Origin: CBDFGT01 sp965247225
GTDB taxonomy: Bacteria > Pseudomonadota > Alphaproteobacteria > Rhizobiales > Rhizobiaceae
Direction of reading: 5' to 3'
DNA length: 64,000 bases
Assembly (NCBI GenBank): GCA_965247225.1
Contig: CBDFGT010000029.1
Location: 248,001-312,000, forward strand
Shown: piece by piece, positions 41,450 through 49,921 of the stretch
Layout: every line of letters starts with the position of its first letter
Numbering within the stretch: position 1 is the stretch's first letter
Notes under the pieces: model-generated
The model's database searches: none
Told to the model about the DNA's origin: nothing
Seen by the model: only the letters and a program-made list of their open reading frames with translations
Program-made: the position numbers and the translations under genes

Positions 41450-42715
41450 TTATTCACTGACTATCCCCGCTGTTTCCACCACCGCATGCAGCAGCACATC
41501 GGCCCCGGCGGCGGCCCATTCCCTGGAAATCTCCTCCGCCTCATTGTGTGAGAGGCCGCCGACACAGGGACACATGATCATGGTGGCCGGTGCCAGTTTT
41601 GCGGCCCAGCAGGCGTCGTGGCCCGCGCCGGAAATCAGGTTCATATGGCTGTAGCCCAGCTTTTCCGCAGCATTGCGCACACGGCCCACAAGGGTTGGGT
41701 CGAATGTCACCGGATCGAAATGCCCAACCGCCTCGATAGAACAGCCGACGCCGAGCGGCTCGACGATTTTTGCGGCTTCCGCCTCGATGCGGGTGCGCAT
41801 GCGGTTGAGTTTTTCCAGATCCGGCGAGCGGATATCGACGGTGAAAATCACGGTTCCCGGCAGGACATTGCGGGAATTGGGAGCAAACTTGACCTGGCCC
41901 ACGCCGCCGACGGCACCCGGCTGGTTGTCCATGGCAACCGTCTGGACCATTTCCATGATGCGGGCCATGGCAAGACCGGCGTTCACCCGCAGGTTCATCG
42001 GTGTGGAGCCGGTATGGGCCTCCCTGCCGGTGAGGGTGAATTCCAGCCACCACAGGCCCTGGCAATGGGTAACCACGCCGATGGACTTGTTTTCGGCCTC
42101 CAGGATCGGCCCCTGCTCGATATGATATTCAAAATAGGCGTGCATCTTGCGTGCGCCCACCTCTTCGTCGCCAAGCCAGCCGATGCGTTTCAGCTCGTCG
42201 CCATAGGTCTTGCCGTCGAGATCTGTACGGCTATAGGCATGTTCAAGGCTGTGAACGCCTGCAAAAACCCCGGAGGCCAGCATGGCCGGGGCAAAGCGTG
42301 CACCTTCTTCATTGGCCCAGTTGGTCACCACAACCGGGTGTCTGGTCCTTATACCCAGATCATTCATCGAGCGCACCACTTCCAGGGCCGCCAGAACGCC
42401 CAGAACGCCATCATATTTGCCGCCGGTGGGCTGTGTATCGAGATGCGAGCCGACATAAACGGGCAGGGCATCGGGGTCAGTGCCGGGGCGGGTCATGAAC
42501 ATGGTGCCCATCCGGTCGACACCCATGGTCATGCCGGCCTGTTCGCACCATTGCCGGAACAGGTGCCGGCCTTCGCTGTCCTCATCCGTCAGGGTCTGGC
42601 GATTGTTGCCACCGGCAATGCCGGGTCCGATTTTGGCCATGTCCATCAGGCTGTCCCACAGGCGGTCGCCGTTGATGCGCATGTTTTGTCCGGGTAATGG
42701 CACGTTGTTCTCCAC
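41450..42715 (-). CDS. Zn-dependent N-carbamoyl amidohydrolase (beta-ureidopropionase / allantoate amidohydrolase family)
   Basis: 421 residues, M20-type. Metal ligands: YVGSHLDTQPTGGKYDGVLG (His and Asp), NWANEEGARFAPAM (Glu pair), EYHIEQGPILE and the C-terminal GGLSHNEAEEIS. GREAHTGSTPMNLR is the dimerisation-domain signature. In this context the likely reaction is hydrolysis of N-carbamoyl-beta-alanine to beta-alanine, CO2 and ammonia, the third step after PreAT and hydantoinase. N-carbamoyl-L-amino acids remain possible. The start is GTG at 42715, supported by homologue-like spacing to MRINGDRLWDSLM; an ATG at 42682 is the alternative. It is divergent from the RutR-like gene. Confidence 0.9.
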   Translation of the reverse strand: MENNVPLPGQNMRINGDRLWDSLMDMAKIGPGIAGGNNRQTLTDEDSEGRHLFRQWCEQAGMTMGVDRMGTMFMTRPGTDPDALPVYVGSHLDTQPTGGKYDGVLGVLAALEVVRSMNDLGIRTRHPVVVTNWANEEGARFAPAMLASGVFAGVHSLEHAYSRTDLDGKTYGDELKRIGWLGDEEVGARKMHAYFEYHIEQGPILEAENKSIGVVTHCQGLWWLEFTLTGREAHTGSTPMNLRVNAGLAMARIMEMVQTVAMDNQPGAVGGVGQVKFAPNSRNVLPGTVIFTVDIRSPDLEKLNRMRTRIEAEAAKIVEPLGVGCSIEAVGHFDPVTFDPTLVGRVRNAAEKLGYSHMNLISGAGHDACWAAKLAPATMIMCPCVGGLSHNEAEEISREWAAAGADVLLHAVVETAGIVSE

Positions 42716-42826
42716 TGCTTTTCAAGGGTTTTTCACCGGCTTCCCGGGTCAGACCCATGCCCTTTTTTGTTGTTTGGGCTTTGGATATTTTAAGCTGTTG
42801 CCTTTGTGCTGCAACTGGCTAATAAT

Positions 42827-42842
42827 TTGACCGATTGGTAAA
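42827..42842. promoter_or_regulatory. RutR-like operator TTGACCG-AT-TGGTAAA
   Basis: The site matches the E. coli RutR consensus (TTGACCA-N2-TGGTCAA) at six of seven positions in each half. It lies between the divergent amidohydrolase and rutR-like genes, 112 bp and 148 bp from their starts. It would allow the uracil/thymine-responsive regulator to control both promoters. Confidence 0.65.
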
Positions 42843-42989
42843 CATTACAGGTTCCGGCACGGCACTCAAGATGGAAAAATGAAAAGACGCAAAAAAATGA
42901 TGATAATTTAGCCGCACCCTGTGGCCTGCTGAATTTCAATGCAGAAAGCTACAGCATAACATTGGATTGTGCCAGTTCCAGGAGACAGA

Positions 42990-43640
42990 ATGTCCATACC
43001 CAGAGCCGCCAAAACCCAGCGCCGGACCCGCATTCAGGAAGAGAAGGAAGAGCAGATTCTTGAAGCGGCCATGGATGTGTTTTCGGCGCATGGTTTTCGC
43101 GGGTCGACCATTGACCAGATCGCGGAAGTCGCCGGCATGTCGAAACCCAATCTGCTCTATTATTTCCGCACCAAGGAGGCCATGCACCAGGCGCTGATTG
43201 ACCGGGTGCTGAATACCTGGCTCGATCCGTTGCGGGCATTTGATGCGCAGGGCAATCCCGAAACCGAAATCCGCTCCTATATCCGCCGCAAGCTGGAAAT
43301 GGCGCGGGATTTTCCGCGCGAGAGCCGTCTGTTTGCCAATGAGATCCTGCGCGGTGCGCCGCTGATCGAGGATGTTCTCAAGGGATCACTGAAAGACCTT
43401 GTGGACGAAAAGGCCAAGGTGATCCGCGCCTGGATCAAGGCCGGCAAAATGGCCCGGTGCGATCCCTATCACCTGATTTTTTCCATCTGGGCAACGACGC
43501 AGCATTATGCCGATTTCGATGTGCAGGTTCGCGCCGTGCTGGGGGAAAAAGTGGCGGGGGAAGGCCGTTTTGAAGATGCGGCCCGTTATCTGGAGCAATT
43601 GTTCGTCAGGGGGCTGGAGGTAAAGCCGGCCACCTTATAG
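42990..43640 (+). CDS. rutR: RutR-like TetR-family regulator
   Basis: 216 residues. The N-terminal helix-turn-helix is STIDQIAEVAGMSKPNLLYYF, with the typical TetR opening EEQILEAAMDVFSAHGFRG. The C-terminal domain (KLEMARDFPRESRLFANEIL, HLIFSIWATTQHYADF) is that of RutR, the pyrimidine-sensing repressor released from DNA by uracil or thymine. CCAGGAG precedes the ATG. It is divergent from the amidohydrolase gene with a RutR-like operator between, consistent with local and self control. Confidence 0.85.
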   Translation: MSIPRAAKTQRRTRIQEEKEEQILEAAMDVFSAHGFRGSTIDQIAEVAGMSKPNLLYYFRTKEAMHQALIDRVLNTWLDPLRAFDAQGNPETEIRSYIRRKLEMARDFPRESRLFANEILRGAPLIEDVLKGSLKDLVDEKAKVIRAWIKAGKMARCDPYHLIFSIWATTQHYADFDVQVRAVLGEKVAGEGRFEDAARYLEQLFVRGLEVKPATL

Positions 43641-43651
43641 AATACAGCGGT

Positions 43652-44683
43652 TTATAAACCGGACAGGCGCACCAGCATATAGCCGAAACAGGAGATGAAC
43701 AGCCAGCCGAAGGCACCGAGCGCCAGCGGGCGCAGACCCCTTGCCGACAGTTGCCTGATATCCGTTTGCAGGCCCATGGCTGCAAGCCCGCAGGAGAGCA
43801 GGATAGTGCCCAGGGAACTCATTGCCTGGTTGACAGGTGCCGGAAGCGGGACGAGGCTGTTGAGCAGGACCGCGGCCAGAAAGCCGATCACGAACCATGG
43901 AAACGGCATCTGGCCTGCCTTGTCCTTGCAGGGTGTACGAAACAAGGTCAGAGCCAGCAGCATCACCATCGGGGCCAGCAGCATCACACGTGCCAGTTTG
44001 GCAATCGTGCCGAAGTGACCTGCGATCTCGCCATTCTGGAAAGCGGCAGCAACCACCTGCGCCACTTCGTGGATCGTGGCGCCCGACCACAGGCCATAGG
44101 CCACGGCACCCAGATGCAGTGGTGCCATCAAAAGCGGAAACAGCAGCATTGACAGGGATCCGAAGATGGTGACGCATGCCACGGCATAGGCAACATCTTC
44201 CTGCCTTGCACCGATCACGGCATTGGCGGCCATCACGGCAGAAGCGCCGCATATGGAGGTGCCTGTGGCAATCAGGCCCGTGAGATTGCGATCAATACCA
44301 AGCAAGCGGCCAGCCAGCATGATGCTGGCAAAGCTCGCGGCCAGCGTGGCGGTTACCACTGCCAGGCCAGGCAGGCCCAGCGACAACAGTTGCGGAAGGG
44401 TCACCTGCAGCCCCAGCAGCACAATTCCCAGCCGCAGCATCCGTTTCAGCGAGAAGGTCAGCCCGGGCAGGAGGACGGATGCAGGACGGCGGATATTGCC
44501 AAGGATCATGCCGATGACGATGGACAGGATCATGGGAGACAGTGTCTGGATGCCGGTCAGGCTGCGCATCGCCATGGTCAGTGTGGCAATGCTGACGACA
44601 ATTCCGAGGCCGGGCAGAAAAGCTGTCACGCTAGCGACGGCAGTCTGATGATGATTTTCCAAAACGCGGTTATCAACGGGCAT
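43652..44683 (-). CDS. YeiH-family (UPF0324) putative sulfate/anion exporter
   Basis: 343 residues with about ten membrane segments. Signatures: SIVIGMILGN, RLGIVLLGLQVTLPQL, GTSICGASAVMA and GATIHEVAQVVAA. The family is annotated as putative sulfate exporters. It is divergent from a LysR gene, the same arrangement as yeiH-yeiE in E. coli. It ends 11 nt from the convergent rutR-like gene. Confidence 0.9.
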   Translation of the reverse strand: MPVDNRVLENHHQTAVASVTAFLPGLGIVVSIATLTMAMRSLTGIQTLSPMILSIVIGMILGNIRRPASVLLPGLTFSLKRMLRLGIVLLGLQVTLPQLLSLGLPGLAVVTATLAASFASIMLAGRLLGIDRNLTGLIATGTSICGASAVMAANAVIGARQEDVAYAVACVTIFGSLSMLLFPLLMAPLHLGAVAYGLWSGATIHEVAQVVAAAFQNGEIAGHFGTIAKLARVMLLAPMVMLLALTLFRTPCKDKAGQMPFPWFVIGFLAAVLLNSLVPLPAPVNQAMSSLGTILLSCGLAAMGLQTDIRQLSARGLRPLALGAFGWLFISCFGYMLVRLSGL

Positions 44684-44786
44684 GGCATGCTTTCCCTATG
44701 CATCTTGCTATGATCTCATTCTCCGCCTGGCCCTTTCATTAATCCAACAAATTGATATGATCATAATCATCGACAAAAACGAATGA

Positions 44787-45674
44787 ATGCGGATGACCCT
44801 GGAGCAATTGCGTATTTTTCTGATGGTGGCCGAGCGGCAGCACATGACGCATGCTGCCGGGCAACTGCATCTCACCCAGTCCAGCGTCAGCGCTGCCGTG
44901 GCGGCGCTGGAAGAGCGGCATGGTGTCAGGTTGTTCAATCGCGTGGGGCGTGGCATCGAGCTGACAGAGGCCGGGCGGCTGTTCCTGCCGGAGGCACGGG
45001 CCGTCATGGAAAGGGCAGCGCACGCGACCCGTCTGCTCAAGGAGCTGTCGGGTACGCCGTCCGGGCAACTCACCATCCATGCCAGCCAGACCGTGGCAAG
45101 CTACTTTCTGTCGTCGCGGCTCATGGACTATCACGAGCATCATGTGCAGGTGGAACTCAGCATGCGCGTCGGCAATACGCGCCAGGCTGCCGAGGCTGTG
45201 CTGTCCGGGCGGGCCGATCTGGCGGTGGTGGAGGGACAGGTAGATGAGCCGATGCTTTCCATCACCAAAGTGGGCGAGGACCGGCTGGTGCTGGTTGCAG
45301 GGTTGCGGCATCGCTGGGCGGAAGGTCAGAGGCTTGCGCCCGCCGATCTTCTGGAAACCGGCTGGATCCACCGCGAGCAAGGATCGGGCACGCGGGCAGC
45401 CCTGGAGGAAGAGCTCTTGCGGCTGGGCATTGCGCCCGCCGATCTTCAGGTCGTGCTGGAATTGCCGTCGAATGAGGCGGTGATGGCCGCAGTGGCTGCC
45501 GGAACCAGTGCTGCCGTTCTGTCGCTGCGGGCCGTGGAGGTGCATGTAGCGCAAGGGCTGCTGATATTGCCCGATTTCCCCATGCCAACACGGCCGTTTC
45601 TCCTGCTGCGCCACAGACAGCGGCATGTGACACGGGCCATGCAGGCTATGATGGACCTGCTGGGCGAGGGGTAG
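44787..45674 (+). CDS. LysR-family regulator (YeiE/CysB-like context)
   Basis: 295 residues. The N-terminal winged helix (TLEQLRIFLMVAERQHMTHAA, LTQSSVSAAVAALEE) and the type-2 periplasmic-binding-like effector domain (SGQLTIHASQTVASYFL, EDRLVLVAGLRHRW) are complete. It is divergent from the yeiH-like gene, so it probably controls that exporter in response to sulfite or another sulfur signal, as YeiE does. TTGATATGATCATAATCA just upstream (about 44754-44771) is an imperfect inverted repeat and a possible LysR box. ATGs at 44787 and 44793 are both possible starts. Confidence 0.87.
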   Translation: MRMTLEQLRIFLMVAERQHMTHAAGQLHLTQSSVSAAVAALEERHGVRLFNRVGRGIELTEAGRLFLPEARAVMERAAHATRLLKELSGTPSGQLTIHASQTVASYFLSSRLMDYHEHHVQVELSMRVGNTRQAAEAVLSGRADLAVVEGQVDEPMLSITKVGEDRLVLVAGLRHRWAEGQRLAPADLLETGWIHREQGSGTRAALEEELLRLGIAPADLQVVLELPSNEAVMAAVAAGTSAAVLSLRAVEVHVAQGLLILPDFPMPTRPFLLLRHRQRHVTRAMQAMMDLLGEG

Positions 45675-45740
45675 TGTTTCGGCTTCCCGCAGCACCGATC
45701 AAGGTGAGAAAAGGTCCGGCGCGGTTTCCTGAAATATTCC

Positions 45741-45768
45741 TTGCCAAACGCTGGATTTGCGTTACCTT
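45741..45768 (+). promoter_or_regulatory. Candidate sigma-70 promoter of a stand-alone short transcript
   Basis: TTGCCA (45741-45746) and TACCTT (45763-45768) are separated by 16 bp. This would start transcription near 45775, just before the leader peptide frame. The -10 match is only moderate. Confidence 0.35.
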
Positions 45769-45805
45769 TGTGTCATTATCAACGTAATGAAAGGAAGGTG
45801 ATCCA

Positions 45806-45880
45806 ATGTCTAGTGAGTTTTCGGCACATAGGGCAATGACAGGATTGACAGCGGAAAGGGTGAGGCAGCCCTCATTCTGA
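45806..45880 (+). CDS. 24-residue leader-type peptide
   Basis: Encodes MSSEFSAHRAMTGLTAERV followed by RQPSF. AAGGAAGGTGATCCA precedes the ATG, one of the strongest ribosome-binding sites in the window. No run of a single amino acid is present that would mark a classical amino-acid attenuator. The stop falls at the base of a small hairpin. Confidence 0.4.
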   Translation: MSSEFSAHRAMTGLTAERVRQPSF

Positions 45881-45932
45881 CCCCCTTCCTTGCAAGCCTT
45901 CCGGCTTGCCGGCACTATGCCAAACCTCATGG

Positions 45933-45960
45933 AGGGCCGCGAAAGCGGCCCTTTTTGTTT
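45933..45960 (+). terminator. Strong Rho-independent terminator
   Basis: AGGGCCGC, a GAAA tetraloop and GCGGCCCT form an 8-bp GC-rich stem, followed by TTTTTGTTT. It terminates the candidate small RNA. It lies 270 nt beyond the LysR stop, so it is less likely to serve that gene alone. The remaining sequence to 46192 shows nothing I can assign. Confidence 0.85.
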
Positions 45961-46192
45961 GTGTTGCTGCATATGTCTGTCATCAACAGGGCATTGCGCT
46001 TTATGAAAACCGGGTTTTCGGCACGGGGAACTGCTGCGCAAGGGAATCGCTGCAGATGGGGAGTACCGGGATATTGTGACGACAGAGTTTAAAGCATGCT
46101 GCGATCTTCCGGATTGGCTTGCAACGTTTTAAGTCTTTGCTTTTACGCATATCGTTATCGCAAAACCGCTGCACAGTTTTGCGCGAAATGCT

Positions 46193-46459
46193 TCAGGCCA
46201 GACGGTTCACTTCCGCGAAAAACTTCAATCGAAAATTCTCGGCTTCGTCTTGTGGCAGCCAGCGGGTCATTTGCGGAACGATTGTTTGGTAAAGGCGCAA
46301 GGTCCGCCAGTCCCAAGGCATTTCATCTGCATTCTGAACTTCTTCCAGAATGCGCTTCAGCCGAATGCGTACCTTCACAGGGTCACCGCTGTTTACCAGG
46401 GATTCTTTTGGAAGGGTTGCCTCCAAAGGAGAAAACATATCAAGCTGTATTTTGCTCAT
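46193..46459 (-). CDS. Small protein downstream of the restriction-modification gene
   Basis: 88 residues (starts MSKIQLDMFSPLEATLPKES; W-rich middle MPWDWRTLRLYQTIVPQMTRWLP read in two parts). Its start overlaps the stop of the large restriction-modification gene as ATGA, so the two are co-translated. No domain is recognised. The tight coupling suggests a partner or control protein for that enzyme. Confidence 0.65.
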   Translation of the reverse strand: MSKIQLDMFSPLEATLPKESLVNSGDPVKVRIRLKRILEEVQNADEMPWDWRTLRLYQTIVPQMTRWLPQDEAENFRLKFFAEVNRLA

Positions 46460-49400
46460 GCGTCCTGATTCCCAGTTTCAATTTCTTGGGCATTGTCCTC
46501 TGGCAAGCCGAAATCGGCAATCGTAATCACCGGACTTTCCAGTATTCTTTCCAGAAGACTGGCCTGCTCCGGCTCGAGCGCGACAAGACGGCCAAGCACA
46601 TGTAACATATTCAGCAGGTCATTGGTATATTCCGCCGGCCAATGGTCCGGTTGTATGGCTTCAAGGGAGGATGGCGGGCGACGGTCCCCGATTACCGGTC
46701 GCGTCCGGTCGAGGCGGCGATAGGAAAACCACTGTAAAACCACCTGCTTTCCGGAGACTTCATAATTCCAGACTTCTGGTGAAACATTGTCGATGTAGCC
46801 CTTGCCAACGGTCAGGCGTCTCGTTGGAGCATCGTAGGAAATGGTTTCGGGCAGTGGCTCCAGAGCGCCGGGAATGGCTCCTTCTGCCGGAATGGTCGGG
46901 CCTTTGCCTTTTGGCATGCGCGGGTGCGCATGATGTCGTCCTCTATCTTCATCAAAATAGCGCTCGCCGTAGCAATGCAACCACACAATTGTCCGGCCCA
47001 GTTCAACGGCTTCGGCAAACAGCGCTGCGTCTGCTGTTACCGGCAGGCGCAGCCCGGGCTGAACCAGATCGGATTTGAATGTTGCGGTGAAAGCGGGGTG
47101 CGCCATGACGGCTGCACAATAGGCCATCATATCTTCGCCGGTGACATTCACTCCCAAATTTTCCGCCAAAGTGGACAGGATGTGTTGTTTGAAATTGGAC
47201 CGGCTTGCCGATGCATCGCGAAACAGCGGATAGACCCTGCCGCCAAATGAACCTTTGTAGTGATCAAGGTCGGGGATCAGCCCTGTCAGGGTAACTGCTG
47301 GTCCAGAGTTTGGTGACGCTCGTTCAAGTGCTGTCAGGAACACCTGAGCGTCCGAATGGCTGTTCCAAAGATTTGGATTTGGGCGATTAATCAGTCTTGA
47401 ATCGGGTATAATCCAGGATCGATCAAAAGACCGAAATCCATAAGGTATTGGCGCTACAGGACGCATAATGTCATCTTTGACCGGCATAGTGCGATTTTCG
47501 TGTCCGGCCAATCCTGTCTGCGGCCTCTTTGCAACAGTTTTGTCCCCATTTTGATGTGGATGAAACATTTCTTCCTGTTTCACCGGATCTTTCTCCCTTA
47601 TCAATCGGGTCCAGCGCTTCTCCAGCGTGTCGCGATCCGGTGCAATCACCCAGGTTCGCCCCGGCATGACCCCGGAGCCATTGTAGATGAAGAGATCCTT
47701 GAGAGCCGGAAAATCGGCCCATTGGCCCGTAGCCGCCGGCAGAAACGGATCGCGCCATCCAGTTTGGGTGGCAAGCCAGCCGGAAGGCATCGTGAGAGAC
47801 AATTTCGCCAAAGCACGGAATTTTTCCTCACGCCGTCCCCGTGGCAGTGCTGTGAAATGAACCCGGGCGGGAATCGCTTTGCTTTTTCCCTTTTTCCGGG
47901 CGGCAATCACGATACAGACAGGTTGCTGTACGCCCTGAAAAATGCGGGTTGCCACTTCAGGCTGGTGACCTTCTGCAGAGCAATCAATCACCCATATGTC
48001 GCTGCAGGTCTGGCGCAAGTCTTCGCGCATCCGCTGGAAACCGGGTCCGTTGAGGAACCCTGCCACTGTGATAAAGCAGACGATGCCTTCCTCATCTTTT
48101 TCCTGCAAACCGGTGGCGGCATAATGCCCCGAGCCAAAAACCTTCCACGTGGCCCAGCGCCAGAAATAGACATAGAGGTTCTTCAGATGTTTGGTGTGGG
48201 CGCTGACACCCCATTGCAACGGCGGTCGCCAATGTTCCATCAACGCTGGCACATCGCCGCCCGCCCCCTGTTCCACCCAGGCTCCCAAGCCCTCTGCCTT
48301 ATCCTTATATGGCGGATTGCCAATCACGACTGTAATCGGTTGCCCTTTTTTGATCGTGTTGGCATCCTTGCGTGATTTGGCGACGGGCAACATGACTTGC
48401 GGCAACCAGTCATCATCGACAAAGGGGTTGGCAAGGGTGTCCGTGATAAAGAGCTTCAATTCGGGTAATGATCTGGCGTTGTCGTCAGTCAGTTTCATCA
48501 ATTCCTGAAACTCTGCGATCAAGCGCAGTTGCGCCACTGCAAAGGGGCCGAACTGAATTTCAAAGCCGATGAGACGTTTGGCAGCGTCTGCAATTGCGGC
48601 CGGCACTGCACCTTTGCCAAGATCATCCTCGACCGTTTCAGCAATGCGGCGCAGAATTCCCAAGAGAAACGTGCCAGTGCCCACAGCCGGATCGGCAACT
48701 GTGACCTTTTCAGTGGCAAAGCCATGGGAGCAGGAAAACATCGGGCCCCTCAACAGTTCATCCACCATGCGCACCATGGTGTTCACCACTTCGGGTGGCG
48801 TATAGTAAGAGCCTGTTCTTTTTCGCAGAGTGTTATCGTATACTTCCAGAAAATGCTCGTAGAAATACAACCAGGCTTCTGGCTCATCCTTGCTGATATC
48901 AGGCCAGTTCACTTCATTGAATACACGTGCCATCGTGCCAAGCGATGTTTTCAATGTTGCCGTGTTGTCCGGATTGTCGGTTAACAGCGACAAAGCGGTG
49001 CCAATGAGCGAGTTGGTTTTCTTCAGCTCCGATGCGGCTTGGTCAATACCATGCGTGAGAGGGATGTTCCTTGTCCGTGCAATCAAGAGACCAAACGTTA
49101 CAGCTTGCGCATAACCATCCGAAAACTGCTGATTATCTGCCTGCGGAAACAGGAGCTTGCGCCAGTCCTCAGCCAAACCTGTCAGGCCGGAACTGTTTAA
49201 CTCCAGCTGTTCTGTAACTTCGTCGCGCAACAAGCGGCACATCCTCGCGCTGATTTCGGCCAGCTTGCGCGGTGTCTTTGGGGGAATCGGGTTCCAGGAA
49301 AGGAAATCGTGGAATAATGTGACAATGACGTCAGGTGCGGAAAGCTTGCTACCTGATGTCTTGATGTCGCCTTCCAAGTGCAAGATCTTGCCCTGTAATT

Positions 49401-49800
49401 CACCGTCTCGCCACAGGCTAAACGCATTCCCGTCTGTATAAAGCAGGTTAGGGAGAGATTTGAGCTTGCTCCATTGATTTCTGTCATGTGGATCTGAAAA
49501 TTTGCGCGGGTCGGCACCTTTTCCCGGTGCTTTCACTTCAATAAAGCCGACCAGCGAGGCTCCATCGACAGTTACCGCGTAGTCAGGGCGTGTCTTTATA
49601 TCTGAAAGACCTGTTTCTCCAACCAATTTGACTTTGCGGGCCGCAAAGCCGGTCAGACTGGCGAGTCCATCTTCAACCAGTCTTTCGAGCGGGCCGCGTA
49701 ACTGGTCTTCAGGCGAGCCTGAAATTGCGAGATTGGAGAGTTTTGAGGCAGCGCCACGGCCAAAGTCCGAAATGATTTTTGAAAGCGTGTCTGCTGTCAT
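46456..49800 (-). CDS. Single-chain restriction-modification enzyme (type IIG / helicase-less ISP-like)
   Basis: 1114 residues. The N-terminal nuclease domain has a PD-(D/E)XK motif: Asp73 in TRPDYAV and Glu88/Lys90 in GFIEVKAPG. The N6-adenine methylase domain has motif I with Asp370 in VADPAVGTGTF and motif IV NPPY at 495-498. The C-terminal 350 or so residues match the specificity region of type ISP (LlaBIII-like) enzymes (for example PYGFRSFDRSWIIPDSRL, PVIGDRRPPSSLEA). No Walker A or other helicase motif is present between nuclease and methylase, unlike true ISP enzymes of about 1600 residues. One polypeptide would cut and methylate the same site. Start at 49800 follows GGGAGAATC, which lies within a hairpin arm. 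Confidence 0.85.
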   Translation of the reverse strand: MTADTLSKIISDFGRGAASKLSNLAISGSPEDQLRGPLERLVEDGLASLTGFAARKVKLVGETGLSDIKTRPDYAVTVDGASLVGFIEVKAPGKGADPRKFSDPHDRNQWSKLKSLPNLLYTDGNAFSLWRDGELQGKILHLEGDIKTSGSKLSAPDVIVTLFHDFLSWNPIPPKTPRKLAEISARMCRLLRDEVTEQLELNSSGLTGLAEDWRKLLFPQADNQQFSDGYAQAVTFGLLIARTRNIPLTHGIDQAASELKKTNSLIGTALSLLTDNPDNTATLKTSLGTMARVFNEVNWPDISKDEPEAWLYFYEHFLEVYDNTLRKRTGSYYTPPEVVNTMVRMVDELLRGPMFSCSHGFATEKVTVADPAVGTGTFLLGILRRIAETVEDDLGKGAVPAAIADAAKRLIGFEIQFGPFAVAQLRLIAEFQELMKLTDDNARSLPELKLFITDTLANPFVDDDWLPQVMLPVAKSRKDANTIKKGQPITVVIGNPPYKDKAEGLGAWVEQGAGGDVPALMEHWRPPLQWGVSAHTKHLKNLYVYFWRWATWKVFGSGHYAATGLQEKDEEGIVCFITVAGFLNGPGFQRMREDLRQTCSDIWVIDCSAEGHQPEVATRIFQGVQQPVCIVIAARKKGKSKAIPARVHFTALPRGRREEKFRALAKLSLTMPSGWLATQTGWRDPFLPAATGQWADFPALKDLFIYNGSGVMPGRTWVIAPDRDTLEKRWTRLIREKDPVKQEEMFHPHQNGDKTVAKRPQTGLAGHENRTMPVKDDIMRPVAPIPYGFRSFDRSWIIPDSRLINRPNPNLWNSHSDAQVFLTALERASPNSGPAVTLTGLIPDLDHYKGSFGGRVYPLFRDASASRSNFKQHILSTLAENLGVNVTGEDMMAYCAAVMAHPAFTATFKSDLVQPGLRLPVTADAALFAEAVELGRTIVWLHCYGERYFDEDRGRHHAHPRMPKGKGPTIPAEGAIPGALEPLPETISYDAPTRRLTVGKGYIDNVSPEVWNYEVSGKQVVLQWFSYRRLDRTRPVIGDRRPPSSLEAIQPDHWPAEYTNDLLNMLHVLGRLVALEPEQASLLERILESPVITIADFGLPEDNAQEIETGNQDA

Positions 49801-49803
49801 ATG

Positions 49804-49843
49804 ATTCTCCCTGCTATCAACACTCGCTGTTAGCAGGGAGAAT
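49804..49843 (-). promoter_or_regulatory. 13-bp perfect inverted repeat enclosing the ribosome-binding site of the R-M gene
   Basis: ATTCTCCCTGCTA (49804-49816) and TAGCAGGGAGAAT (49831-49843) are perfect inverted copies with a 14-nt loop. On the minus strand the second arm read by the ribosome contains GGGAGAA, the only Shine-Dalgarno of the restriction-modification gene, ending 6 nt before its ATG. A stem in the mRNA would hide it. As DNA it could also be an operator. Confidence 0.65.
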
Positions 49844-49921
49844 ATCAATGCTATTGAAGTCGACTCAATTCATAAATGAGCGTGCCACTCTTAAACATCC
49901 AAGGCTGGCAAGCTCTATGTC

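Larger units (their letters stand above)
45775..45960 (+). ncRNA. Candidate structured small RNA / leader with peptide
   Basis: A segment of about 185 nt bounded by a plausible promoter and a strong terminator. It contains a small frame with an excellent ribosome-binding site (45806-45880) and three hairpins: TGAGG-CAGC-CCTCA inside the end of the frame, GCAAGCC-TTCC-GGCTTGC (45892-45909) and the terminator. The arrangement resembles an attenuator leader, but no same-strand gene follows for several kilobases. A trans-acting or dual-function RNA is therefore more likely. Boundaries are estimates. Confidence 0.45.

Noticed and set aside
49324..49331. TGACGTCA as a further copy of the urtA palindrome (also at about 56076)
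   Set aside because: These are 8-bp coding-region matches without the TA flanks or two-base centre of the two promoter-linked sites.
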